From the NCBI GenBank assembly GCA_003427395.1, contig BFEA01000146.1, positions 1,414,798 to 1,464,064 of the forward strand: 49,267 bases of DNA. The letters are read 5' to 3'. The notes under the pieces are model-generated. The model was not told the origin of the DNA. It ran no database searches and worked only from the letters and a program-made list of their open reading frames with translations. Below, in pieces: positions 29,400 to 39,280 of the stretch (its first letter is position 1; each line of letters opens with the position of its first letter). Both the position numbers and the translations under genes were made by a program. This DNA comes from Chara braunii (Eukaryota > Streptophyta > Charophyceae > Charales > Characeae).

Positions 29400-31250
29400 A
29401 CAGAAAAAATAGGTTGGGTCAAAATAAACCGTGCGAGACACGACCGGGTTTGTGACTTGCCTTGACTAGTAAGATGGAGGGTATGTGGGCGCGCAGTTTT
29501 AAGGCGCGCGTGTGATTCCTCCGTTTGATTGAGCAGCCGGCTTAGTTGACCGACCCGAATTTTGCTATAGATTAGAATAGGGAATAAAAGGTTTGTGTTC
29601 ACTTGGCACGGTTGACTAATGGTAGGCCCGACGTACGAGGTGGGGCGCGAGGCAGCCACGACGTAAATTTGGGGCAAGCCCACGAGGGTGTTTAACGGCC
29701 GCAGATTCGTTTGTAGTAGGAGGTGAACCCTTGGCTGCCTTTTTGGCCTTGGGCGTCATGCGGCACGGTGACCGCCTTACATGGGGTTTGGCGTATAATG
29801 GTCTCAGGCCTGGGCTTAGCCCTATAGGTTATGGTATTGGATTCATGATATGGAGGTGCGGGGATCGAGGCCAGAGGGCGGCAACATAGGAGCCTTGGAG
29901 CATCGAAGGGTTGAGGGGTTAAGGGTCCCGCGAGACTATCCCCCTTAGTTTTACTGGGGGAATCCGAGCGCGGGCCCACTTGCTTCAACTTCTTATTGAT
30001 CTTACCTTCTAGTGATTTTACCTTTTATTTTATTTAATATTTTTTTCCTTTTGGTTCTAACTTGGCCGGGGCCGGTTCCGAAACCAACCGTGGCCGGAGA
30101 GTCGGCCCTGAGGGTATACCACTGAGCTATTGGGAGGGGGGGTCTAGTGGGAAGTACTCGGGGCTGCTTGAGAGCGAAGCCCGCTCTTCGCCGGTAGGCC
30201 CGGCGTAGAGGCCGTTTGGCTGTGGCAGTACTGAGGGGCATTTGCCCGATGGAGTCCTACGGGACATCCGTCCAAAATTGAAACGATACAGAGAAGATTA
30301 ACATACTCTTCTCTGGGCATAGACTGCCGAGTACGATCCATTGCGAGAGGTTTTTGAGCGTGAGCATGCCCGTGTCGGACCGACTGATGGTCGGCCGTGC
30401 CTAAGAAAAGCAAGGCCGGAGGACTCGCAGGTGGGGGCTGCTTCGATACTGGTGGTCGAATCGTACGTCGGACTCTGGTATAGAGGCGAAAGGCCGACCG
30501 ATCCGTCTGATAGCTGGTCTTCTCCGAAAATCCCAGGATGACCGGAGCTGCAGCGCAGTTGTTACGCTATCGTGGGACCGTGCGCGTTTGGGGCTGCTCG
30601 AATCGGTAGGGGAGTTTTTATACACTCCTTAGCGGATTTCGACTTCGAAGACCGCAGTCGTACTATCTGTAGCGATCAATACCCGCTGTAGTGCCTGGGC
30701 TAGAGCGCAGTTCGGCATCCATCGGGGAAGACTGAAAGGGAGAAAGACGAATGAGCACGGACGCGAAGCTGCGCCAGGTGCATTCGATGACTGGAGTGGT
30801 GAAGCAGGGGGGGGGAAAGGAGCGTGGCGGAAAGGTGAAGTCGTAACTTCATCACCCCTTGCCGGATTTAGGCTGGAGAAGGTGCTAGTCCGGGGTTTGG
30901 GGGACTGGTGGACGGGATCATGAAGATAGCTCTAGCGCTGAGGTAGTAAATTAGGAGTTAGTACGGAAAAGGTGTGCGCTGAGAGAGGGCAGGAAGTGAG
31001 AAAGGTGGAAGGAATGAACGCGTGGCTCGCTCAATCCTCGACGGATTCGAGCGGGGAGAGGAGCGAGGTAAGGGATTTAGAGTCAGGCGAGTGTAATTGT
31101 AAAGTTAGATCTTGCGGTAAGTTAGCGAGTTAATCAGTATATGAGAGTGGGGCTGCGTGGTGGTGTCGGGAAGAAAGGAGAAGAAGTGAAGGCCTCGGCT
31201 GATCCCCGATCGAGTCAGGTGGAATAAAAGCCGGTGCTGAGGACTTTAAG
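29400..31250. other. GC-rich stretch without recognised gene
   Basis: Beyond the truncation of element A I find no gene. Open frames are Arg/Pro/Ser-rich. Near 30115-30140 the minus strand has AATAGCTCAGTGGTATACC, resembling a tRNA D-arm, but no anticodon or T arm follows. A run of nine G lies at 30809-30817. Confidence 0.35.
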
Positions 31251-31349
31251 TGTCGCCCATCCAGTGGCGAGCTTGGATCGCTGAAGAAGCGGACGGATGT
31301 TGCTGACCAACTTGTGAGAGTTGCGCGCAGGTAGAGTAGCTGTGAACTG

Positions 31350-32165
31350 GCGTGTAACTTTCCGCGTTCCAGCGGAAGGTTCATTCGGTTTTTCTCATCC
31401 TGCACTAGAAGGAGCATGAGGCCAGTCGCGCGGCGGGCGGGGTGCATTGTTCACCTTATCGAGAAAAACTCTCTCTCTCTCTCTCGCTCACGTGTACACA
31501 CACGCGATAGTAGCGTACTCCTCTATGAACTGGCAGCAGGTCCATTCGATTAAACTCATTAAGTGGATGGAAGTAACGTAAGGTCAGTCGCCGAGTTGGA
31601 GGCTTGCCTGTGACAAGGGGCGTTCGAATCTGAGCGCACGGTTGATGGCAGTGCACATTTCCGTGTTCGGGCGGCGGATTCATTACTCGCTGGACTGGTG
31701 AAAAGCCCTGCATGTGAAGGTAGTGAGGTTGGAGGCTCACTTGTGGGACGTTGCGTTATCCTTCTTAGCTGATGGAGAGATGTTCGAGGTGCTAATGCAC
31801 CTAGCCGATACCTGGCGGAAGGTTTGTCCCGAATCTTGTTAGGATTGACGACCGAAGCAGCTTGGAGGAGGCGTACATTCCCACGTTTTGGCTGAAGGTT
31901 CATTTCGGTATTGGCTCATCGTACCGGTGGAGGCAGCCTCCCAACACCTCCTCCTCCCGCAAGGTTGTGAGGTGGACAGTGTGTATCGCCATGTTCTGGC
32001 GGTGGATTTAATTGGTTCTGTCGAGCGAATCGAGGGAAGTAGCGTGGGGATTGCCGCATGATTGGAGATTTACCTGTTGGCAGGAACGCCGCATACCTCC
32101 CTGGGTGGAGTGGTGGAGCCAGCGAGCATCAAGTTTGAAGGCTTACCCATTAGCTGGAATACTAA
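31350..32165. repeat. Diverged repeats of a GGCGGAAGGTTCATT motif
   Basis: Versions of TTCCRYGTTC.GGCGGAAGGTTCATT occur near 31358-31385, 31525-31545, 31658-31685, 31810-31825, 31878-31905 and 31990-32012, at irregular spacing of about 65-165 bp. On the minus strand they give recurrent MN(L/P)xPxxGN peptides in short frames, which I take to be fortuitous. Confidence 0.45.
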
Positions 32166-32205
32166 TATACCAGCGTGACCATCTGAAGCGCGTTGTAGCA
32201 GTCTG

Positions 32206-32920
32206 CATGGCCAGATCGCGGCGTGGGGGACGTAGCCGCTCTCCACGCATCGATCCGATCATGAAGACCACGTCTACCAAGACACAGCAAAAAGAAAGAG
32301 AAGAAGGGCGGGAAGGGCAAAGTTCAAGAAGAAAGATACAGTTACAATGGCGTCCGCCCAAATTACAGTTACACACAAGATTAAGGGCGCCGGTTAATCA
32401 GAACTCTGGCGCAGCCACAAAAAGAAGCGAAACAGCGTGCACAAAAAGAAATTTCAATTTCCTAAATTCCTAAGTTCCTATCTAATGCAAAAAGAGAAAA
32501 AACGCAAATTCCGAAAGGAAAATCCGAAGTTTCGAGAGCCATCTAGGCTCGACAAGATTTTTTAAAAAAAATTCAAAAGGAAAAATTCAAAAAGAACGAG
32601 GCAGAATTCCCGCGCGATGTCCACGTCCAAAAGTCCACAACCGAAACAAAAGAAGCGACGTCAACATTTATTATTCGCGCGCACGGCGGCGCACCACTCA
32701 CACAGCCAATCAACCAATCAATTGTCCCGGGGCCCACCCGGGCCTGAACCAGCGATCTGAAAGGAACCGACGCAAAAAGACGAAGAAGCGAGGACACCGA
32801 TGCAATTTCCCATCCATCCCAATCTCCCGTAATTGGCCCATCCTTCCCGGCTTACCGGGCTTAGGACCCCTCGTCGCTACCGCGCAAAAAATCGCACGGT
32901 GCGAAAATCGGGGTGTCACA
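32206..32920 (-). repeat. LTR-end-like block related to the element B LTR
   Basis: 32699-32920 matches 43198-43411 closely, and 32206-32263 matches 43143-43202. The two blocks are adjacent in the B LTR but separated here by about 435 bp. Both copies end at GTCACA, where the flanks diverge, which marks an element terminus. It may be the remnant 3' LTR of element B or a solo LTR of a sister family. The next bases (TGTGACGCCCAG at 32924) resemble the other LTR end. Confidence 0.6.
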
Positions 32921-33044
32921 TATGTGACGCCCAGGGGGTTCCAATGTTAAGCAAGCTCCTGCTTGCTTGAATCTTGACACATGTCGATCTCTCTAATCGA
33001 TCGACGTGTGAAGCTCTCTGCATGGCCACTTACCGTGTGAAAGA

Positions 33045-33480
33045 GTGTGGACGTCATCCAACGTGGCCTGCAAGCTCTGTCCTACAATTTCCTCAGGAGG
33101 GTTGTCGACAATCCAAGTAGGGGATCATTCGTGTCGTCGTTGTGGCACGCACACCAATCAACTTATCGACGATCATCAGTGTCCGCCAGGAAGGGGGAAG
33201 GGGAGACGGTACATGGGGGGCATGGCGAGGGGGAGGGTTCATTGGAAGCGGGGGTAAGAATCGTTCTACCTGGGCTACTGTTTCCGGGAGCTCCTGGTAA
33301 CGAACAATCCGGTGGAAACGGGGGAAGCGATTACCAGTGTGCGGGAGGAAGGCGAGATAGTCGGGATACAGGGTGGTAAAGGTGCGAAAAAGTGCCGCGT
33401 GAAAATGATCGTGGTTTTTGCATGCGGGGATAGTCCCCGTTATCATGCAATAAACCTCGATCATATTGTGGTCTCACCAC
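33045..33480. other. 3' flank of element B without recognised gene
   Basis: This holds the minus frame 33093-33464 (123 codons, Pro/His/Arg-rich), which could be coding in the element but has no counterpart in element A and no known domain. An imperfect hairpin, GCATGCGGGGA/TCCCCGTTATCATGC, lies at about 33420-33448. Homology with element A starts only at about 33480. Confidence 0.35.
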
Positions 33481-33690
33481 GCGGTACTGAGGAGAAGGGT
33501 ATGGAGGTAGAAATCGGGGAGGGCACATCGGGTCGAGGGATGGGGGTGAATGGTAATGATGAGGCGAGTGGCGTAGAAGAATCAGAAGGTATCGATGGGG
33601 AAGGGGTTACGGGGGAAGGTGACACGAGTGGTGACTTGACAGAGGGTGAGGTAGTCAAGGGGACGGCGGGATAACGACCCGGGACGAAGC

Positions 33691-34731
33691 CTAATGCCTC
33701 GTATCAGTACGGGCTCGAACTGATGGACGGTCGGGGGCGGAGGGGGAGGGGGATCGACTTCGTCGCCGTCCTACCGGTGCGCTCGAAGTTTCGGCCTGTT
33801 CTCCATCTTCAAGCTTGGGCGGCTCAGGATCGCGGGCCGGATCCTCGGTGATCGGCAAATTTGCCATGCTGGCAAACTCCAACTGTCGTTTTACGGCCGC
33901 GATTTCGTCTCTTTTGCACGCCGCTTCGGGGTCTTCCGCCTGCTCCACTTCTGTTCGCTCGAGCTCCTCCGCCGAGATCTCCCACTTAGACTCCTCCAGC
34001 TCTAGCTCCTCTTCGTCTTCCTCGTCTTCTTCCTCGCCTTCACACTGCTCTCCCTCACTGTGCTCGCTATAACTGCCTTCCTCCGGGGTTTCTTCCTCCT
34101 CGTCCTCTTCGGCGGCTTCTTCTTCTTCAACGCTCTCTTCCTCAATCTCTATTTCTTCGTCCTCGGAGGCCGCTCGAACTTGGAAAAAGGCGAGATGGAT
34201 GATCTCCCATGGGTCCAGATAATCCCGCTGCAAAGGCGGGTTGCGGCTGGTTCCTGGCTCCTCCAGGCACGCCGACCACTGAAGATACGGCGTTAGAGTC
34301 CGCGTGAGGACATGCGGAATCGGGCTCTCGTCACTCTACGAGATGATCTCAAATGGGAGATCGCCTGCTAACTGCACAAGGGGGGTCGTCAGCTCTAAGG
34401 TGATCGGCTGGCGATGACTGGGGCGCACCGATCCGAACAGGAATCCGAGAAGATCGTCTTCCACGTCGGTCCTCCAGGCTTGAACGATCATCAACTCCAA
34501 GTACTCAAACCACTCGCGATGTTCCTCGTCCTTGGTCCATGGGATTCGTACTCCGATCAGGCAAACCGACAGATCGACGAAGTGTTCACGCCAGCGCCTC
34601 AACTGTGCGGGATCGAGAAGGGGGACAGCGAACGGCTCCAGACAGAAGGAGAAGCGATGGTGGACTCCAGACTGCCAGAAGGTGGGAAAGAGAGATGGGA
34701 GGGCGAAGGTGGAGAGTTGGGAGCGGTTCAT
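33691..34731 (-). pseudogene. Element B ORF Y, acidic protein, one internal stop
   Basis: The same protein as ORF Y in element A. The globular first part (34336-34731) ends at a stop after FEIIS, where copy A has a Gln. The acidic tract and SRSPSPS tail (33691-34233) follow in the same frame. It is also cut short at the C-terminus by a stop after RARTDTRH. The ATG at 34731 overlaps the stop of ORF X (ATGA). Confidence 0.65.
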
Positions 34732-35210
34732 CGACGATGCTGGAAGGGGATGAGTTTCGGCAGCACCACCGCTGGCTCATGCTCGAACGCCCGAATACCA
34801 CCGAGTTCGATGCCGTCCGTGGGAAAAAGATTATCTTTGTGGCCTGTAAGCCAGTGGTTCCACTTCTTCGACACTTGTTGCGCCCACTCCCTCAATGACG
34901 TCTGGATGGCCGTATGTCGTAGCGCACTGACCGTACTGATATCGCCGCTGAAGCCGACGACCGTGGACACGTGGCTAATCCCGGGAGCTGACCGCCGATG
35001 TACAACCACTGTCTCTGCTAACACGACCGCCTGAGGACTGCCCGCGAATCGGAACTCGGCCGCTGCGTACACTCCTGAAGTGTAGAAGAACTGCGTCAGT
35101 CGCAGAAGATCCAGATTGAACCGTGGTTGACGAACAAGCCGAATCGCTGAGATGTAACCCCGTGGCGTTAAGAGATGGTCGTCCAGGGCTCGTTCCGTGA
35201 CAAAGCTCAT
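34728..35210 (-). CDS. Element B ORF X, unknown protein beyond pol
   Basis: 160 residues from an ATG at 35210, fully open. It corresponds to ORF X of element A across its length, with scattered substitutions (for example RLVRQPRFNLDLLRL against RQLRHPWFNLDLLRL) and one two-codon length difference near the end. It overlaps the pol frame by about 230 bp in the same relative frame as in A. An intact frame in an otherwise dead element suggests recent insertion or constraint. No domain recognised. Confidence 0.65.
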   Translation of the reverse strand: MSFVTERALDDHLLTPRGYISAIRLVRQPRFNLDLLRLTQFFYTSGVYAAAEFRFAGSPQAVVLAETVVVHRRSAPGISHVSTVVGFSGDISTVSALRHTAIQTSLREWAQQVSKKWNHWLTGHKDNLFPTDGIELGGIRAFEHEPAVVLPKLIPFQHRR

Positions 35211-36030
35211 GGAGATGGTGGTGGGGACGGAGTAGAGGACAAGGCAAGAGATGCAGGGGAAGAAGATGGCGATGGAGAAACGTCGTCTTCTTCCGAAGAA
35301 AAAGATGGCGCAAGAGATGGGGAGGGAGGGGACGCAGGTAAGACACGTGGCGAACGATCGGGCGCGCCGATCGGCTTCCCGAGACCTCCGGCACGAGGCG
35401 CACGGTGTTCACTCCGTTTGCTCCAAGCTCGATTACTCGGAATCGCCCGAAGAATCGTGGCGCTAGCTTACCTTGGCGAGCACATTTCCTTACCTGCACC
35501 AAGTCCCCTTATTTATATTGGGGCCGCGAACCCGCGTTCCCGTTTCGGGCCTCGTAACTACGGACTTGGCGGCCGTGGGCCAACTCGGTCATTTTCGGGC
35601 GTTTTCGGGCCAATCGGGGCAGGGACCTTTCCATGAGTTCCAGTTGTCGCTTGGCCTTGTCTCGAACCGTGGCCCTTGCGGGCCGTCAATTCAACCAAGA
35701 TTCGTCCGGGAGCCTCGGTATTGAAACATAAGCCACGCTATTGGTCCTTAACTGAAACGGGCTCAGGCCCATTGATTCGTGGGGCGTCCCTCGATGGACC
35801 GCCAAGATGTGATCTACGATATCCGGCCAGGGTCTGGGGTCCCGTGCCGCGATATTGCGTCGTAGCGCAGTCTTTGTCACCCTATTGACATTTTCTACCA
35901 GCCCGTTGGATTGCGACATATGGGGTGCGGTGTTCCGAATAGCGACGCTGTGTACGGCTAGATTCCTCAAGACTTCCCCCCTGAATTCTACCCCATTATC
36001 GGTCAAAATTTCCTCCGTGTCCTGGTGCAT
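34975..36030 (-). pseudogene. Element B integrase C-terminal part
   Basis: 35686-36030 carries the second catalytic Asp (ILTDNGVEF), the catalytic Glu (NGLVENVNR) and the following helix. After a stop, 34975-35502 carries KLAPRFFGRFRVIELG, the GPY/F-like C-terminal domain. A stop at 36052, TGA where copy A has CGA (a C-to-T change), separates it from the rest of the core. Confidence 0.8.
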
Positions 36031-36558
36031 CCCTAAAAACCGATTGACGTATCAAGCAATTTCGGCCACCTGTCGCGTACGACAGGGATATGCATCGATC
36101 CATTTCGAAAAATGGTCCACGAACACGAGTAGGACTGAATATTCATAGCTATTGGGTTCAGGGGGTACCACAATATTGGTAGTATCCATGCTAACCCTTT
36201 GGAAAGGCCGTTCAACTACCGTTGGCACTATCGATCTTGGCGGCTGAATCGGCGCCTTGTCAGCAGCACAGACTTGAGAGTTCGTGACGACGAATTTCAC
36301 ATCGTCACGAATATTGGACCAATACCACTCGTTTTTGTCGATCGCCGCCTTCGTGATCCGTACGGCAAAGTGGGCAGCCATTTCCTTGTGCGCTGTCTTC
36401 ACCCATTCATACCTCATGAACGGGTGCGGTACTACCATCCAAATCCCACTACCATCCGTTTTCCGTTTTTCCAATCGTCCCTCATTCCAGCGGTAGTCCC
36501 GAGCCCTTTCATTGGCCCTCCTCCGATCTTCCTTGGTGAAGTCCTGGAGGGGGTTACC

Positions 36559-36628
36559 NNNNNNNNNNNNNNNNNNNNNNNNNNNNNNNNNNNNNNNNNN
36601 NNNNNNNNNNNNNNNNNNNNNNNNNNNN
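36559..36628. other. Assembly gap (70 N)
   Basis: 70 unknown bases, flanked on both sides by the same 90-bp sequence. The true sequence probably has a single copy and no gap, as explained in the findings. Confidence 0.95.
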
Positions 36629-36990
36629 TTCCAATCGTCCCTCATTCCAGCGGTAGTCCCGAGCCCTTTCATTGGCCCTCCTCCGATCTTCCTTGGTGAA
36701 GTCCTGGAGGGGGTTACCCACTAAAGTAGCAATCAAGGCGGTATCTGCCCATACTTCGGCCCTTTTAAACCTCCGGGTCTTTTCCAGCCCTTCTGACATG
36801 GCGTCTAGAAAGCGAGCCTCGATCGGGATATTATCAACCCGACACAAGGGGCACATCCAGGGCTTATTGTCATTTCTGTACTGGAAGCACGAGCCGTGGG
36901 CTCGTGCGACGCATTGTCGACAATCTACCCATTCCGCATATCCTTCTCTGCTAGGGCACATAGAGACCGAGTATACACGAGAAATTACTT

Positions 36991-37092
36991 CACAAAAATA
37001 ACAAAATTTATCAGGCAGGGAGAGAAGAGATGAAGAGCAGAGGGGAGAGAGAGGAGGTGTAGGATTAGCTCCGTCATGCATTGCCACCCGCC
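36991..37092 (-). other. Inferred ~100-nt intron between RNase H and integrase (element B)
   Basis: Between the RNase H frame and the finger frame the minus strand has GGGTGGCAATG (possible donor), GAGCTAATCC (fits a branch point CTRAY), a ~45-nt pyrimidine tract and the first following AG at TGTGAAG. Removing 100 nt joins the two frames at phase 1. In element A the same interval is 101 nt because of one extra base. The donor is weak. Programmed +1 frameshifting is the alternative, and then the CYFC cysteines would be coding. Confidence 0.4.
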
Positions 37093-37358
37093 TGCTTCTT
37101 GCCACGAGGGAGAACAGCCACTTGTCCGTGCTTGGGCCCGTTTACTGACTCCGGTTCCTTCCACGGGACGATCTCTTCTGCCTTAGGCACTTTAGCTGGT
37201 CGATGCAGACGTGTCAGCCCGTCCACGTTGCCGTGTCTTTCTGTCTTTCGATGGATGATGTCAAAGTCGTACTCCTGCAGACGTACCGCCCATCGACCAA
37301 TCATGCCGGTGTAATTAGTGAGCTTCTTCAAGGCCAGCAGGGGCTCATGATCCGTCAC
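37074..37358 (-). pseudogene. Element B RNase H C-terminal part
   Basis: MTDHEPLLALKKLTNYTG, then WAVRLQEYDFDIIHRKTERH and NVDGLTRLHRP: the end of RNase H with a catalytic Asp near its tail. It is joined upstream to RT through a deletion of about 75 bp relative to element A, which puts it out of frame with RT. Confidence 0.8.
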
Positions 37359-37411
37359 GAGGCAGAACTTCTGTCCGTAGAGATACGGATGGAAGTGTTG
37401 GATTCCCCAGA

Positions 37412-38293
37412 CTACTCGATGACGTGTTTGCGACCATCGTTCCCCTTCTGCGCTAGAATGGCGGAGATCGCTTCCGGTTGCCAGTCCGTTATAAGAATGA
37501 ATTGTTTGGTAGGGTCCGGTCGGATCAAAATTGGTGCGGTGGCCAGGGCCTCCTTGAGTGTGTCAAAGGCTTGCTCGCACTCAGAGTCCCACTGCAGAGG
37601 CTGGTCCTTCCGAAGCAGGTTCGTGAGGGGCCGAGCAATCGCCACAAAACCTTTGATAAAATGACGGTAGTACGATGTCACGCCTAAGAAGGCTCGAACT
37701 TGCTTCAGCGACGTGGGAACTGGGGCTTCTTTTACGGCCGCAACTTTCCTTGAATCCGGCCGCAGCCCTCCACGTGTCACTACGTACCCCAAGAACGAAA
37801 TTTTCGAGAGGAAAAATTCGCTCTTCTCGAGTGCAATCTTGAATCCGACGTCTCGCAAGGCGCCCAGTGTCCACTCGATATGCTGCGCATGGCGGTGATA
37901 GGTCTCTGAATAAACTAGGATGCCGTCCATGTACACGATGACGCAGAAGTTGATCATCCCCTGCGTCAATTGTGTCTTGTTGACGAAGTTCTAGAACGTC
38001 ACGTTCATTGCTCGTTGAAACGTGGCAGGCGCGTTACAAATTCCCATCGGACATCGAACCCACTGCCACGTGCCTTCGAACAACACGAAGGCCGTTTTCG
38101 GCCGATCTTCCTCCTTAACTGGAATGTGATGGAAGCCATGTCGAATATCAAACTTGCTGAAATAATCTGCACATCCAATCGCATCCAGCAAATCATCAAT
38201 CCGGGGGAGGGGATACACATCTTTAATCGTGATGTCATTCAGTTTGCGATAATCGATGCATATGCGGACCGATCCGTTCTTCTTCGGCACCAC
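37412..38293 (-). pseudogene. Element B reverse transcriptase
   Basis: The RT begins with VPKKNGSVRICIDYRKLND and continues with YFSKFDIRHGFHHIPV (motif A, catalytic Asp) and CPMGICNAPATFQRAMN (motif B). An in-frame TAG lies at 37991-37993, the very place where element A has the mitochondrial insertion. Motif C reads VYMDGILVYS: the second catalytic Asp is Gly, whereas element A has YMDD. The thumb (GYVVTRGGLRPDSRK) and the start of RNase H (FILITD) complete it. Confidence 0.9.
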
Positions 38294-38434
38294 TACTACG
38301 GAAAAAGACCACGGTCCCGTAGCCGGTTCAATCCATCCATTAACTTCAAATTCCCTAATTCATTGCGAGGTTGTCCTTCGTTCAGTTAGGGAGTATCCGT
38401 AGGGTTTGCAATGGACCGGGGGATGGTTTCATGT

Positions 38435-39280
38435 CTAGATCTCGTGTTGTATGACCAACGACAAGCCGATGTCAGTGTCCGTTACACTAATCGCTCCCTG
38501 ATATTCCATCAGAATGTCCGCAATCAAACAATGAATCCCATCAGGTATGTACTGCGGAACGTGCAATTCATAAGGCTGATCCCAGATCCGTACGTCGATC
38601 TGCTTCGTGCGTGCTTGTTTCGCCGCCTCGGGTGGTGGCGCAGAGCTAAACGAATGGTCCGATCGCCAGGAGAACACCGTAGCCATCATCTGGGCGTCTT
38701 CCTCCCGGATGGCCACGCGTCCTTTCGGGGTGATTCCATCGCAGATATCGTGCCACGGTACGGGTTTAGTTGCGATCTTAATTTCGAGCCCGCCTGATTC
38801 TGCCTCGAAATGCCCAAGGGGTTCCAAAGAACTGGCCTCCGCCCCCAAGCGTAACAATCGTACTTCTTTGGCGGGTGGAAACAAAGATCGCGGTAGGCCC
38901 GTGATGTCGCAAAAAGATCTCTTGTCGTTGTATCGTGCGAGAAGAGGGGTCGTTCCCTCATACAGGGTCTGAGGGGGTTCCAGAGAATCGACCATCCTTG
39001 AGATCTGTACGAGGGGTTCACCCAAAATCATTGTCTGGGTCCTTTGCACACTCCGACTAGTTAGATGCATCGTTGTTGCGATCGTTCTGGGTGGCGGGTA
39101 ATAAATGCGCTGTCGTGCTAGTTCCAGAATTACCGGATCATTTTCGTCACTGCTATCCGCATCCTTCGATGATGGCTCTTCGTCTGCAGAGTTTTCCCAG
39201 GTGATCATACGAAGAGTTCTCGCTATCATCGGAGAAACTCGCGGGACGACGTTGGTGGTAGTACGAAGAGTCAGCCTCAT
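38435..39280 (-). pseudogene. Element B protease-RT linker
   Basis: An open stretch of 281 residues in the gag-pol frame between protease and RT. It is Ser/Glu/Asp-rich at first (ADEEPSSKDADSSDENDP), then more globular with RSFCDITGLPRSLFPPAKEVRLLRL. I recognise no domain. Other Ty3/gypsy lineages have linkers here of varied length. Confidence 0.65.

Larger units (their letters stand above)
36052..37105 (-). pseudogene. Element B PHD-like finger, HHCC domain and integrase core
   Basis: The finger reads CYFCEV...SMC...DCRQCVARAHGSC...PWMCPLC. The second half (C-x2-C-x4-H-x2-C-x11-C-x2-C, with Trp two before the penultimate Cys) matches a PHD finger. The HHCC domain has lost one Cys (TNSQVC for TNCQVC). 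The core Asp is in SMDTTNIV. A 90-bp block is repeated either side of 70 N (36469-36558 and 36629-36718). Dropping one copy plus the N restores one frame. PHD fingers bind histone tails in host proteins; here a targeting role is only a guess. Confidence 0.85.

Noticed and set aside
30110-30145. tRNA gene on the minus strand (AATAGCTCAGTGGTATACC)
   Set aside because: Only a D-arm-like piece is visible; no anticodon stem, T arm or acceptor pairing follows.
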